Assembly (NCBI RefSeq): GCF_034044635.1
Contig: NZ_JAXCLX010000003.1
Location: 659,822-723,821 of the forward strand
Direction: 5' to 3'
Length of the DNA: 64,000 bases
From: Dongia rigui
GTDB taxonomy: Bacteria > Pseudomonadota > Alphaproteobacteria > Dongiales > Dongiaceae
The notes under the pieces are model-generated. The model was not told where the DNA came from, made no database searches, and saw nothing but the letters and a program-made list of their open reading frames with translations. The first letter of the stretch is position 1. Every line of letters begins with the position of its first letter. Positions 1 to 8,724 of this stretch are shown here, piece by piece. The position numbers and the translations under genes were made by a program.

Positions 1-48
1 GCCGAGATCGATCCAACCGAATATCTGCGTCGCCTCGCGGGGGATTAA
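1..48 (+). CDS. C-terminal tail of an ABC transporter ATP-binding protein (MlaF-like), partial
   Basis: Only the last 15 codons and a TAA stop are inside the window, ending in the residues EYLRRLAGD. The reading frame is open from base 1. The assignment rests on position: it lies 6 bases upstream of an mlaD gene, and in alphaproteobacteria the Mla-type ATPase gene normally precedes mlaD. The residues themselves show no diagnostic motif, so this is inference from gene order. Confidence 0.5.
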   Translation, partial: AEIDPTEYLRRLAGD

Positions 49-54
49 AAGACG

Positions 55-1077
55 ATGCGTAATCATTTTCTCAACTACACGGCCGTCGGCATCTTCGTTG
101 CCGCCATGATCGTGGCGCTGGTGGTCATGCTCTCCATGCTGGCAGGGCGCACGGGACCCACCGACAGTTACTCGATCGTGCTCGACGATGTGACCGACGT
201 GAAATACGGCACCGCCGTGCGTTTTGCCGGCTTCCCGATCGGCCAGGTCGAGGAAATCTCGCCCGAATACAATGCCGGCAAATATCGCTTCCGCCTCCAT
301 GTCGCGGTGAAGCAGGGCTGGAAGTTCCCGGCCGATTCCATCGCCCGCATCGCCGCTTCAAGCTTCCTTGCCGGCAAGACCATCGAGATCAATGGCGGCC
401 AGGCGCAAGAGACCATCGCCCCCGGCGGCGAAATTGCCGGCGGCACGGCAGCCGACATGTTCACGCTGATGGCACAGGTCGCGGGCGAGATCGGCGATCT
501 ATCCAAATCCTCACTGAAGCCCTTGGTCGCACGCATCGGCGAGATCATCGACCGCATCGGCGCCACGACCGAGACCAATCTGCAGCAGCTGATGGGCTCG
601 TTGAATGCGATCGCCAGCGAGGTCAATGCCAAGACCCCGACGATCATGAGCAACGTCCAGGACTTCTCCAGCCAGATCAATGTCGAGATGGGCAAGGTCG
701 ACAAGATCCTGTCCGAGAAGAACATCGGCGCCATCGACAGCTCGCTCGCCAACATCCAGAAGGCGACCGCCAATGCCGAGGTGGCGAGCCGCGATCTGAA
801 ATCGTTGGGCGCCCGCATCACCGCAGTGGCCGACGAGATCCAGGGTATGGTGGCCGACAACCGCAAGGGCGTCGACAAATCGGTGGCCGATCTCGAATAC
901 ATCCTGCGCGCGGTCGCCCAGAACATCGATTCCATCACGCATAATCTCGATGGAACGACCCGCAACATGAACGAGTTCAGCCGACTCATCCGTCAGAATC
1001 CGGGCCTGCTGCTCTCTGGCAGCAATCCGGAAACCGACAAGGGCTTGAAGCAGAACAGCGGAGATGAAGAAGAATGA
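55..1077 (+). CDS. mlaD: MlaD family outer-membrane lipid asymmetry protein (MCE domain)
   Basis: This is a 340-residue protein with one N-terminal membrane span (about residues 10-33, rich in V/A/M/L), followed by an MCE domain (about residues 40-120, with VRFAGFPIGQVEEI-type sequence). A long helical C-terminal region ends in a charged tail. MlaD proteins form periplasmic hexameric rings on the inner-membrane MlaFE ABC transporter and move phospholipids between membranes. The protein is longer than E. coli MlaD (about 183 residues), as is usual for alphaproteobacterial members with a C-terminal helical extension. Its stop codon overlaps the next start (ATGA), which indicates translational coupling to the lipoprotein gene. 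Confidence 0.9.
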   Translation: MRNHFLNYTAVGIFVAAMIVALVVMLSMLAGRTGPTDSYSIVLDDVTDVKYGTAVRFAGFPIGQVEEISPEYNAGKYRFRLHVAVKQGWKFPADSIARIAASSFLAGKTIEINGGQAQETIAPGGEIAGGTAADMFTLMAQVAGEIGDLSKSSLKPLVARIGEIIDRIGATTETNLQQLMGSLNAIASEVNAKTPTIMSNVQDFSSQINVEMGKVDKILSEKNIGAIDSSLANIQKATANAEVASRDLKSLGARITAVADEIQGMVADNRKGVDKSVADLEYILRAVAQNIDSITHNLDGTTRNMNEFSRLIRQNPGLLLSGSNPETDKGLKQNSGDEEE

Positions 1078-1679
1078 AGATGATGCTGGCACGCCGCCTG
1101 TTGCTGGTGACCCTGGCGCTATCGCTCAGCGCCTGCTTCGGCTCCGCCCCGCCGGTGCCCAAGGAGCAGTATTTCCGCCTCATCGCCAACAGCACGCCCG
1201 CAACCGCAGCAAAGCCCGTCGACGGCGTGGTCGAAGTGCCGCCGCTGCAGGCCGAAGGTGTCATGGGCGAGCGGCCGCTGCTCTTCACCAAGGATGGCGG
1301 GCAGAAACTGGAACAGCGCAACTACGCCTATTGGACCGACCCGCCGCCCGCCATGCTGCGCGACCAGATCGTCGCCTATCTGCGCACAGCCAAGCTTGCC
1401 AAGGACGTGGTGCCGAGCGAACTGCGCGTGCAGGCGCAATACCGCGTCGAAGGCCGCATCAAGCGCCTGGAGCAATTGAGCGGGGCCAAGAATGCCGCGG
1501 TGATCGCGCTGGAGCTTGCCCTCATCGACAAGACCACGGATTCGATCGTCGCCTCCGGCAGCTATGAAGTCACCAAGGAGGCAAGCGGCCCGGATATCGA
1601 TGATGCGGTCCACGCCCTCAATGCCGGGCTCAACGAGATTCTGGCGAAATTCGTGGCTGACCTTGGGAGCGCCGGCTGA
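1074..1679 (+). CDS. ABC-type transport auxiliary lipoprotein (PqiC/ABC_trans_aux family)
   Basis: This is a 201-residue protein with a lipoprotein signal peptide, positive residues followed by LLLVTLALSLSAC. The lipobox LSAC makes Cys21 the likely lipidated residue. The remainder fits the ABC_trans_aux family, whose members work beside MlaD/PqiB-type MCE proteins, probably as the outer-membrane-side partner; typical sequence is the YFRL segment after the lipobox. The start overlaps the mlaD stop by four bases, so the gene is the last of the mla operon visible here. Confidence 0.83.
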   Translation: MKMMLARRLLLVTLALSLSACFGSAPPVPKEQYFRLIANSTPATAAKPVDGVVEVPPLQAEGVMGERPLLFTKDGGQKLEQRNYAYWTDPPPAMLRDQIVAYLRTAKLAKDVVPSELRVQAQYRVEGRIKRLEQLSGAKNAAVIALELALIDKTTDSIVASGSYEVTKEASGPDIDDAVHALNAGLNEILAKFVADLGSAG

Positions 1680-1780
1680 TCGATATTGAACTTGGAGCCC
1701 GATCGCCATAGATAGGCCCCCATTGCCACACCGGCCCAGCCCAGAACGGGCTGGCGCAACGACCTGAAAGGATAAGGAAG

Positions 1781-2260
1781 ATGTCCCGCGGCGACCTCAA
1801 GGTGCATGACCTGCCCCCGGAGAAGATCAAAAGCCTGAAGCACTGCACCATCTCGACCTCCAAGGGCGACATGAAGCTGGAGATGTTTCCGCAAGAGGCC
1901 CCCAATACCGTCGCCAATTTCTATGTGCTGGCAAACGACAAGTTCTATGACGGCCTCAACTTTCACCGCGTGATCCCGGGCTTCGTCGCCCAGGGCGGCT
2001 GCCCCACCGGCACCGGCACCGGTGGCCCCGGCTGGCGCATCGCCTGCGAAACCAAGGGCAACCCGCACAAGCATGTCGAGGGGTCGCTCTCCATGGCCCA
2101 TGCCGGCCGCGACACCGGCGGCTCGCAATTTTTTCTGGTACTCGACCCGCAGCCGCATCTCGATGGTGGCCATACGGTGTTCGGCCAGATCGTCGATGGA
2201 CTTGATGTCCTACAATCCCTAGAGATGGGCGACGAGATCAACCACATCCGGTTCGAATAA
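1781..2260 (+). CDS. Peptidyl-prolyl cis-trans isomerase, cyclophilin type
   Basis: This is a 159-residue single-domain cyclophilin without a signal peptide, so it is probably cytoplasmic. The catalytic pattern is visible as [15 protein letters not shown], with the active-site Arg, and later GSQFFL and [15 protein letters not shown]. It catalyses isomerisation of Xaa-Pro bonds during protein folding. A good ribosome binding site (AAGGAAG) precedes the ATG. A perfect 9-bp hairpin lies just downstream. Confidence 0.93.
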   Translation: MSRGDLKVHDLPPEKIKSLKHCTISTSKGDMKLEMFPQEAPNTVANFYVLANDKFYDGLNFHRVIPGFVAQGGCPTGTGTGGPGWRIACETKGNPHKHVEGSLSMAHAGRDTGGSQFFLVLDPQPHLDGGHTVFGQIVDGLDVLQSLEMGDEINHIRFE

Positions 2261-2276
2261 TCGCAAAAACCTAAAA

Positions 2277-2298
2277 GGCCGGACTTCACAGTCCGGCC
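2277..2298 (+). terminator. Perfect hairpin downstream of the cyclophilin gene
   Basis: GGCCGGACT and AGTCCGGCC form a 9-bp perfect stem around a TCAC loop, 16 bases after the cyclophilin stop. No T-run follows on the plus strand, so it may be a weak or Rho-assisted terminator, or an mRNA 3-prime end stabiliser. Confidence 0.6.
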
Positions 2299-2407
2299 AA
2301 CGGGTTAGCGTGTTCTCCGAAACTTGTTGTTAAGAAATTGCGCCTAAAGTGTACGCATCAGGTCAGAGGCGTGGTGCCGCGACCGGTCTATTCGCAGGGG
2401 CGCAATT

Positions 2408-2692
2408 ATGGGGCGAGCACTTCTCAACTGGCTGCCGTGGCATCGCGATGCCAATGTTCTCCACGACGAGGAAATCGACCAGTTGGACGTCGGTTCGGTC
2501 CTGGTGGAGATTTCCGACAAGCTGCCACAGCACATGTACCCGCATTGGCGCATCGAAAAGCGCTTCAAGGGTCCAGGCGACATGCCCCATGTGGCCTTGC
2601 GCAATGTCAGCGACCCGCACGCCCACAAGCTGCTCGCGGTCTCCTCGCTGGTTTCGGCGCGCCGCTTCCAGTTGCAGCAGCACCACGCCTGA
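2408..2692 (+). CDS. Hypothetical small protein, 94 residues
   Basis: This is a short cytoplasmic-looking protein with no signal peptide or membrane span. It has an aromatic N-terminus (LLNWLPWHRD), an acidic stretch (HDEEIDQLDVG) and a His-rich C-terminal end. I do not recognise the family. Support comes from a clean reading frame with alphaproteobacterial codon use, an upstream hairpin separating it from the cyclophilin, and convergence with the next gene. It could be a genus-level conserved gene or spurious. Confidence 0.5.
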   Translation: MGRALLNWLPWHRDANVLHDEEIDQLDVGSVLVEISDKLPQHMYPHWRIEKRFKGPGDMPHVALRNVSDPHAHKLLAVSSLVSARRFQLQQHHA

Positions 2693-2749
2693 ACAACGCC
2701 TGCGCAACGGCGCGACAGCGCCGGGCTTTGCCGTCTCAGATACCCATCC

Positions 2750-3760
2750 TTACGGATTGAAGAGTTGTGTCCCAGGCGTCGACGGCGCCGTTGACGTCGG
2801 CAGCGGCGCATCCGATTTGGGCGCTGCAGCCGGTTGTTGCGCCGCTGGCTGTTGAGCGGCCGGCTGCGAATTGGCCGGCTGCGAATTGGCCGGCTGCGAA
2901 TTCGCGGGTGCCGCCGTCTCTTGCGCTGCCTCATTGGTCAGGCTGTTGAGCAGCGTCGAGAATGACGCATCCCCCTCATCCGCGGCGGGCTTGGGCTTAG
3001 CCGCCGCCTGCTTGGGCTTCTCGGCCGGCTTGGCCTTCTTCTCGGCCGCCTGCTTGGGCTTCTCGGCCGGCTTCACCGTTTTCTTTTCCGCAGCCTTGGG
3101 CACCACTGGCACGGCATCCTTTTTTTCCACCGCCTGCGCAGCTGGTGCCGCCGGCTGTGTGGCGGCTGGGGCTGGGGCTGGGGCTGGGGCCGGTGCCGGG
3201 ACGGGTGCCGTCGCCTGAACCGGGGCCGGCGCTGGTGCCGCCGGCTGCGCGGGTGCTGCCGCTTGAACCGGAGCAGGGGCTGGCGTTGGGGCTGGCGCCG
3301 CTACCGGCGCGGCCGTTCCGACCGGCGGCTTGTTCTCGGCCGCCACCGAGAAATCGGTGGCCGTCGTCGCGGGCGTGGGCGTCGGCGATGCGAATATGGC
3401 GAAATTGCCGCTGCCCTGCTGCGTCCAGGTGACGACCGCGGCGATCGCGGCGACGGCCACCACCACGACGATGAGGGGGACCAGCGACGCACGGCGGCGC
3501 TCCGCTCCAATCACCGGCAGGACGCGGTCCGAGGGGTCGATTTCAAGGGTCGGCCCGCCGCCGAGGCGGCTCGACGCCGCGGGGGCCGGCGGCGCCATGG
3601 GCGGATCGTCCTTGAAGCCATTGCCGTGGCGCTCGCCAGCGCCATGGAGCGGGACCCGGGCTTGCGCCCGCACTCCCGGCTCGGCCAGGGCCTGGCGTTG
3701 TTTCTCGCGAATGAGGTTTTCGAGGTCCGCGTCTGGCAGATCCTTGGCCGAAGCCGACAT
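2750..3760 (-). CDS. Ala/Pro/Lys-rich single-span membrane protein of unknown function
   Basis: This is a 336-residue protein starting at the MSASAKD methionine. It has a charged cytoplasmic N-terminal part and one strong membrane span (about residues 92-112, VPLIVVVVAVAAIAAVV). A long low-complexity tail follows: an Ala/Pro stretch (about 150-235), Lys/Pro/Ala-rich repeats of the EKPKQAA type (about 250-285), then NSQPA three times and QQPA twice. The NSQPA units come from three 15-bp DNA repeats near 2860-2905. The layout resembles TonB or other envelope-spanning proteins, but no TonB C-terminal domain is present. The neighbouring upstream gene has the same architecture. Confidence 0.6.
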   Translation of the reverse strand: MSASAKDLPDADLENLIREKQRQALAEPGVRAQARVPLHGAGERHGNGFKDDPPMAPPAPAASSRLGGGPTLEIDPSDRVLPVIGAERRRASLVPLIVVVVAVAAIAAVVTWTQQGSGNFAIFASPTPTPATTATDFSVAAENKPPVGTAAPVAAPAPTPAPAPVQAAAPAQPAAPAPAPVQATAPVPAPAPAPAPAPAATQPAAPAAQAVEKKDAVPVVPKAAEKKTVKPAEKPKQAAEKKAKPAEKPKQAAAKPKPAADEGDASFSTLLNSLTNEAAQETAAPANSQPANSQPANSQPAAQQPAAQQPAAAPKSDAPLPTSTAPSTPGTQLFNP

Positions 3761-4028
3761 CGTTTCTTGTCCCGCAATCCAAAATAGGGCCCCAAACCAG
3801 GCCGATTTGCGCACACCTTTGCGCCACCGGCCACGGACGTCCACAAAAAAAGCCGTGATCGGCACACTAGGCATCCAGATGCGGAAAGCCAAGCGCGGAT
3901 GGCGACTGCCGCCCCGTCGCGATGGCGACGCTCTCTGCCAAGGCAGGTGACGGCGGTGCTGGCATGTCGCCCAGAACGGGCTGCGGCCGCACCCGCAAGC
4001 CACAGAAGGATTGCAGGGCAGCGGCGAT

Positions 4029-4877
4029 TTACCGGCCGGAACGGTCCTTGGGGGCTGGTGCGCGATGCTTGCCACGCGCGACCTCGCCATGGAGGAGGTC
4101 GAGCAAGGGCTGCCAGAAGCCACCTTCTTCCTTGGCCGATGGACGCGTCGGCTTGGCCGTTGTCTTCTGCGTCTTCTGCGCTTTGGCGGCCACCTTGGCA
4201 GGTTCCCCAGGCGCTGCTGCGGCTTTCTTCTTGGCAACCGGCGCTTTTGTTTTAACGGAGGGCGTTTCTCCCTGCTTTACCGCTGGGACAGGAAGTGCAA
4301 CGGCTGCCTCGGCTGCGGCCGGCAATAGTTCAACCCTTTCCGGTAGAGGGGGCGGCGGCGACAGCGCCGTGTCGAAATGGGCGGGCATCAGTGCCACATC
4401 ATCCCCGGGTGGGATCAAAAACGGCATCTCCTCCGTATTCGTGATGACCAGTGCCACCGGCAACCCCTCGCCAGTCAGCGGTGCCGCCACCGCTTCGCCG
4501 GCATTGGGCAAGACCACGCCATCGGGCCGGTCCTTGAACATATCGGCGACGAGCACCACAAAGACCAGGGCGATGGGCACGACCACCAAGCTCGCCCAGG
4601 CGATGCGTTTGGCGTCGGCGCGGTCGGTCTTCGTCTGGGGCCGAGCCGCCGGCATATCTTCGACGCCCCGCAACTCCGCCGCCTTGCGATTGAGGGCAGC
4701 GACATAGGCGTCATAGGAGAGGTGCTCGGCCGCCGGCAGTCCGGCTGCACGGAGTGCCTCGCTGCCGATCCCCTGTTTGACGCGTAGGAAGCTCTCATAG
4801 GATAGGCGCCCCGATGCCGGGGGCGCCATGGCGGCGGCAGGGGCGGGATCCGAGGTTGAGGAAAGGGTGCTGCTCAT
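4029..4877 (-). CDS. Membrane protein with duplicated LSYxxY/F motif and Ala/Lys-rich tail
   Basis: This is a 282-residue protein. The N-terminal region contains two copies of a short motif, LSYESFLRVKQG (25-36) and LSYDAYVAALNR (53-64). A single membrane span follows at about 92-112, then a Pro-containing segment and an Ala/Lys/Thr-rich tail ending in basic residues. Both the position of the span and the low-complexity tail mirror the next gene downstream, so the two are probably related by architecture and co-transcribed across a 268-bp gap. I do not recognise a family. Confidence 0.6.
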   Translation of the reverse strand: MSSTLSSTSDPAPAAAMAPPASGRLSYESFLRVKQGIGSEALRAAGLPAAEHLSYDAYVAALNRKAAELRGVEDMPAARPQTKTDRADAKRIAWASLVVVPIALVFVVLVADMFKDRPDGVVLPNAGEAVAAPLTGEGLPVALVITNTEEMPFLIPPGDDVALMPAHFDTALSPPPPLPERVELLPAAAEAAVALPVPAVKQGETPSVKTKAPVAKKKAAAAPGEPAKVAAKAQKTQKTTAKPTRPSAKEEGGFWQPLLDLLHGEVARGKHRAPAPKDRSGR

Positions 4878-5031
4878 ACGCGTTCATGCCGAAAGAATGG
4901 CCGGCGCGATACCTCTGCGCCGCGCCGCCTTGGACGGGGCTTCCTAGCACGCGCCCCATCCCTCCAGCAGTGACAACAACGGCGCTACAGAAAAGTTTCA
5001 GAACGCTGTCGCATTCGGAAAATCCGCCCGG

Positions 5032-5913
5032 CTAGTGCAGCAGGACGGCCCCCAGCGCCACCAGGCTGACCGAGGCATAACGGCGCTTGCGGAAGCGCTC
5101 CTTCAACAGGAACGTGCTCATGATGGCGGCAAAAATGACGCTGGTTTCGCGCAAGGCGCTCACCTGGGCGAAAGCGCCGCTCTTCATGGCGAAGATCGAG
5201 ATGCCATAGGCCCCGGCCGAGAGACAGCCGCCGGCAAGGCCCAGCTTCCATGCAGTGGACCAATAGCCGAGCGCCGGTTTCAGCCCCCGCCGCCACAGGC
5301 AGAACAGCACCAGCATCGGCGCGTCGAGGGCAAACAGCCAGGCGATATAGCCGAATTGCTGCGCCTCGGTTTCCCCGGCGGCGCGCACACCCAGCCCGTC
5401 GCACAGCATGTAGCCCATGATACAGATGCCAGTGAGCAGGCCGAATGCCACCGGCTCCCATTTATGCGCACCCGAGAGCGGCTTTTCCACCGACAGCGAC
5501 AAAATGCCGATCGAGATCGCGGCAACGCCCGCCATCTGCCACAGCGCCAGCATCTCATAGGGCGGCAGCAGCCAGGCCGAGACCGCGACCAGCAACGGCG
5601 CCGAGCCACGCGCGATCGGATAGACCTGGGACAATTCGCCATGCCGGTAGGCCAGCACCAGGAACAGGTAATAGCCAAGATGCGTCACCAGCGAGCCCAG
5701 AAGATAGATCCAGCTCGCCGGATCCGGCACGTCGGTCACAAACAGGAACGGCACGGCCACGAACCCGGCGAGGCCCATGGTGAGCCCCATATTGAGCAGG
5801 GTGTCGTTGCCGATCTTGACCATCACGTTCCAGCTGGCGTGCATCACGGCCGCGAGCAGGACAAGGAGGGTCATGGAGAGGGAAAGCGTATGCTGCATGA
5901 TGGGCCGGACCAT
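5032..5913 (-). CDS. EamA/DMT family permease, 10 membrane spans
   Basis: This is a 293-residue hydrophobic protein with the repeated five-span EamA layout. Recognisable features are HASWNVMVKIGN near the N-terminus, HLGYYLFLVLAYRHGELSQVYPIARGSAPL in the middle (typical DMT half-repeat sequence) and ALRETSVIFAAIMSTFLLKERF near the end. These are drug/metabolite transporters of the inner membrane; the substrate cannot be inferred. A second possible start is the ATG 15 bases downstream (MQHTLSL); neither has a strong ribosome binding site. Confidence 0.85.
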   Translation of the reverse strand: MVRPIMQHTLSLSMTLLVLLAAVMHASWNVMVKIGNDTLLNMGLTMGLAGFVAVPFLFVTDVPDPASWIYLLGSLVTHLGYYLFLVLAYRHGELSQVYPIARGSAPLLVAVSAWLLPPYEMLALWQMAGVAAISIGILSLSVEKPLSGAHKWEPVAFGLLTGICIMGYMLCDGLGVRAAGETEAQQFGYIAWLFALDAPMLVLFCLWRRGLKPALGYWSTAWKLGLAGGCLSAGAYGISIFAMKSGAFAQVSALRETSVIFAAIMSTFLLKERFRKRRYASVSLVALGAVLLH

Positions 5914-6043
5914 GACATATCGGTGACAGCCTGCCCAATCGCTTGTTTCGATGGTGCCATAGATAAAACCGCATAGGTCAGCGCCGACCGATAGATGAGA
6001 CGCATAAAATGCGGCGGATTTGCGGCGTTGGTGGCCGGACCCT

Positions 6044-6520
6044 CTAATTCAGCGGCACCACCGAAATCGAATTGTAGGGCGAACCGTCGATGAGCTTGGT
6101 CGACCACACCAGATAGACCAGCACGTTCTTCTGCGTGTCGTAGAAGCGGCTGATGCGCAGTTCCTTGAACATGATCGACGTGTCTTCCGAGAACACCACC
6201 TCGCCCTTCTTGTCGGTGGGGATCTTGCCTTTCATCGTCACGGGCCCGACGGCGCGGCAGGCGATCGAGAAGCGGCTGGGATCTTCCGCCAATCCCATCG
6301 CCCCGCTCCAGCCACCGGTCTCGGCCCGCGACAGATAGCAGGAGACGTTGTCGACCTTGGGATCGTCATAGCGTTCGATGACGACCTTATCGTTGGGACT
6401 CATCAGGCGGAACGTGGTAGAGACCGCGCCGATCTCTTGCTGCGCCAGGACCAGATTGGGTAAGGCACCCATCCCGGCCACAGTCAGTAAAGCCGCCGAC
6501 ATCAACTGCAACAGGCGCAT
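6044..6520 (-). CDS. creA: CreA family periplasmic protein
   Basis: This is a 158-residue protein with a signal peptide ending near LVLA-QQ. The mature part carries the CreA signature: IGAVSTTFRLMSPNDKVVIE, then DDPKVDNVSCYLSRAETGG, SRFSIACRAVGP and FYDTQKNVLVYLVWSTKL. CreA is a conserved small periplasmic protein of unknown biochemical role. It stands alone here, divergent from the sodC gene, without creBCD. Confidence 0.93.
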   Translation of the reverse strand: MRLLQLMSAALLTVAGMGALPNLVLAQQEIGAVSTTFRLMSPNDKVVIERYDDPKVDNVSCYLSRAETGGWSGAMGLAEDPSRFSIACRAVGPVTMKGKIPTDKKGEVVFSEDTSIMFKELRISRFYDTQKNVLVYLVWSTKLIDGSPYNSISVVPLN

Positions 6521-6641
6521 CGATCAGTCATCCTTTCCAGGTAAGGCCGGTGTCAGGAACGAAGGCCAAGACTGCGGCGTTCCCTTCCCGGCGATGCATC
6601 ACAAGATCGGCGGCTGACCCGCTTATTTCAAGGAGAGCTTC

Positions 6642-7184
6642 ATGACCCCCTTTTTGCGCCTTCCGCTTCTGACCGGTCTTCTCAGTGCAATCGTCGGTGT
6701 GCTGGCGCCCCTCGCTCTGGCCGATGAGCCGCAACATCTGACATCCGACTTGAAGAGCACGGACGGCGCCGTTCTCGGTACGGTCACGGTCACAAGCGCG
6801 CCCAAGGGTGTGCTCCTGCGGGTCGAGGCCAAGGGCCTGCCCGCTGGCTGGCATGGCATGCATTTTCATGAGAAGGGCGATTGCGGCGACGCCAAATTCG
6901 CCAATGCCGGCGGTCACGTCCACCGCGGCGACAAGGTCGTCCATGGTCTTCTCAACAACCACGCCAATGACGCCGGCGACCTGCCCAATGTCTTTGTCGC
7001 CAGCGACGGCAGCCTCAATGTCGAACTCTATTCGACCCTCTCGGCGGTGAAGGGCGGCCACCACCAAGCCAAGCTTGCCGATCAGGACGGCTTTGCCATT
7101 GTCGTTCATGCGGCCCCCGACGACTACACCAGCCAGCCCATCGGCGGTGCCGGCGCCCGCATCGCCTGCGCCGCCTTCAAATAA
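6642..7184 (+). CDS. sodC: Periplasmic Cu/Zn superoxide dismutase
   Basis: This is a 180-residue protein with a signal peptide (cleavage likely after ALA at about residue 27). Copper ligands are visible as H74, H76, H92 (bridging) and H156, with the catalytic Arg in GARIAC (R173) and the disulfide pair C81 and C176. Of the zinc ligands, H101 and D113 are present. The usual His of the HAGDLPN motif is Asp110 (NDAGDLPN), and another His lies three residues earlier (H107). The enzyme dismutates superoxide in the periplasm. The altered zinc site is the one unusual point. Confidence 0.92.
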   Translation: MTPFLRLPLLTGLLSAIVGVLAPLALADEPQHLTSDLKSTDGAVLGTVTVTSAPKGVLLRVEAKGLPAGWHGMHFHEKGDCGDAKFANAGGHVHRGDKVVHGLLNNHANDAGDLPNVFVASDGSLNVELYSTLSAVKGGHHQAKLADQDGFAIVVHAAPDDYTSQPIGGAGARIACAAFK

Positions 7185-7209
7185 GCCGCCAGCGGAACCA
7201 CCGCAGCAT

Positions 7210-7239
7210 CCTTTGCGTTGCCAAGTGACAGTGCAAAGG
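7210..7239 (+). promoter_or_regulatory. Hairpin covering the ribosome binding site of the PNPOx-like gene
   Basis: CCTTTGC (7210-7216) and GCAAAGG (7233-7239) are perfect inverted arms around a 16-base loop. The right arm includes the AAAGG ribosome binding site 10 bases before the ATG at 7250. It may limit translation of the downstream gene in the sodC transcript. This is inferred from sequence only. Confidence 0.4.
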
Positions 7240-7249
7240 AAACGGCAGC

Positions 7250-7732
7250 ATGGATCAGGCTAAGAAATTTCAGGATATCGTCGCGGGGATCGACACGGTC
7301 ATCCTGGTCAGCGCGCGTCGGGACGGGACATTGCATGCCCGCCCCATGGCGCTGGCCAAACTGGAACCGAACGGTCGCGCCTATTTCGCCAGTGCTATCG
7401 ACAGCCCCAAGATCGCCGAACTCGACGCCAACCCGCAGGCGGTTGCAACGTTCCAAGGCGCGAAGACCTTTGCGACGCTGAGCGGAACAGTCGCGCTCTC
7501 GCGCGACGCCGGTCTGATCGACAGCCTGTGGCAGGATGATTGGGCCCCCTGGTTTCCCGGCGGCAAGACCGACCCGCAGCTCTGCATTCTGGTGCTCACC
7601 GGGACGATCGGCGAATACTGGGACAGCAGCGGATTAAAGGACGTCGCTTATCGACTGGCCGCCATAGGCGCGGCGATGACGGGTGGCGACCCAGCGCAAC
7701 CCCGTGAAGACCATGGAACAGTGACCTTCTAG
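7250..7732 (+). CDS. PNPOx-like flavoprotein (general stress protein 26 type)
   Basis: This 160-residue protein has the split-barrel fold pattern of pyridoxamine 5-phosphate oxidase-like proteins: TVILVSARRDGTLHARPMAL, YFASAIDSPKIAELDANPQAVATF, then LSGTVALSRD and the acidic/aromatic WQDDWAPWFPGG. Members bind FMN or related flavins and are often stress induced. It follows sodC in the same direction by 65 bp, which suggests an oxidative-stress pairing. No specific substrate can be assigned. Confidence 0.85.
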   Translation: MDQAKKFQDIVAGIDTVILVSARRDGTLHARPMALAKLEPNGRAYFASAIDSPKIAELDANPQAVATFQGAKTFATLSGTVALSRDAGLIDSLWQDDWAPWFPGGKTDPQLCILVLTGTIGEYWDSSGLKDVAYRLAAIGAAMTGGDPAQPREDHGTVTF

Positions 7733-7771
7733 GGGGCTCTTGCTGCAAAGGCCCTAAACGCCGTCACCAGC

Positions 7772-8707
7772 TTAGGCGACGTCCATCAAGGAGCGGGCGA
7801 ATTCCTGTGCGGCGAAGGGCTTCAGATCGTCCTGGCCCTCGCCGACGCCGATGGCCACCACGGGAAGGCCGAAGCGTTCGGCAAGAGCCACGAGGACGCC
7901 GCCTTTGGCCGAGCCGTCGAGCTTGGTGATGACCAAGCCACTCACCTGGCAGATCTGCTTGAAGATATCGACCTGGGAATGCGCGTTCTGCCCGACGGTC
8001 GCGTCCAGCACCAGCAGGCAATCATGCGGGGCGGATGGGTCGACCTTCTTGATGACGCGCACGATCTTGGCGAGTTCTTCCATGAGGCCCGCCTTATTTT
8101 GGAGGCGCCCGGCCGTGTCGATGAGGAGAAGGTCGATATCGCTGGCTTTGGCTTCGGTCAACGCATCGAACGCTAAACCCGCCGGATCGGCGCCCTCGCC
8201 GCGGGCGATCACCGGCACGTTGGCCCGTTCACCCCAGATCTTGAGCTGCTCAACCGCCGCAGCGCGGAAGGTGTCGCCGGCGGCCAGCATGACGCGTTTG
8301 CCTTGGCCCTGGTAGAGCCGCGCCAGCTTGCCGATGGTCGTCGTCTTGCCGGAACCATTGACACCCACCACCAGCACCACATGCGGCTTCTGCGTGATGA
8401 CCAGCGGCTTGGCGACCGGATCGAGCAGCTTGGCGATCTCGTCGGCGAAGAGGCGGCGCACTTCGTCCGAGGTCACTTCCTTGTCGAAACGGTCCTTGGC
8501 CAGCGCCTTGGTGAGCTTCTCCGCCGTCGCCGGGCCGAGATCGGCCGCGATCAACGCCTCTTCCAATTCATCGAGCAGCGCCCGGTCGAGCTTCCGCTTG
8601 GTGAAGATGCCGGTGATGCTGTCGGTAAGCTTGGTCGAGGAGCGGCTGAGGCCGTCCTTCAGGCGCTGGAACCAGCCCCGCTTTTCGTTGCTGCTGCTGT
8701 TGGTCAT
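7772..8707 (-). CDS. ftsY: Signal recognition particle receptor FtsY
   Basis: This is a 311-residue SRP GTPase. The helical N domain is followed by the G domain with P-loop GVNGSGKTTTIGKLA, the DTFRAAA element, DTAGRLQNK and TKLDGSAKGG, ending in GVGEGQDDLKPF. FtsY docks ribosome-SRP complexes to the Sec translocon at the inner membrane. It lacks the long acidic A domain of E. coli FtsY and begins with a short basic, amphipathic N-terminus. It is the last gene of dapF-mtaB-ftsY. Confidence 0.97.
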   Translation of the reverse strand: MTNSSSNEKRGWFQRLKDGLSRSSTKLTDSITGIFTKRKLDRALLDELEEALIAADLGPATAEKLTKALAKDRFDKEVTSDEVRRLFADEIAKLLDPVAKPLVITQKPHVVLVVGVNGSGKTTTIGKLARLYQGQGKRVMLAAGDTFRAAAVEQLKIWGERANVPVIARGEGADPAGLAFDALTEAKASDIDLLLIDTAGRLQNKAGLMEELAKIVRVIKKVDPSAPHDCLLVLDATVGQNAHSQVDIFKQICQVSGLVITKLDGSAKGGVLVALAERFGLPVVAIGVGEGQDDLKPFAAQEFARSLMDVA

Positions 8708-8724
8708 GGGATCAATTCAAGAAA

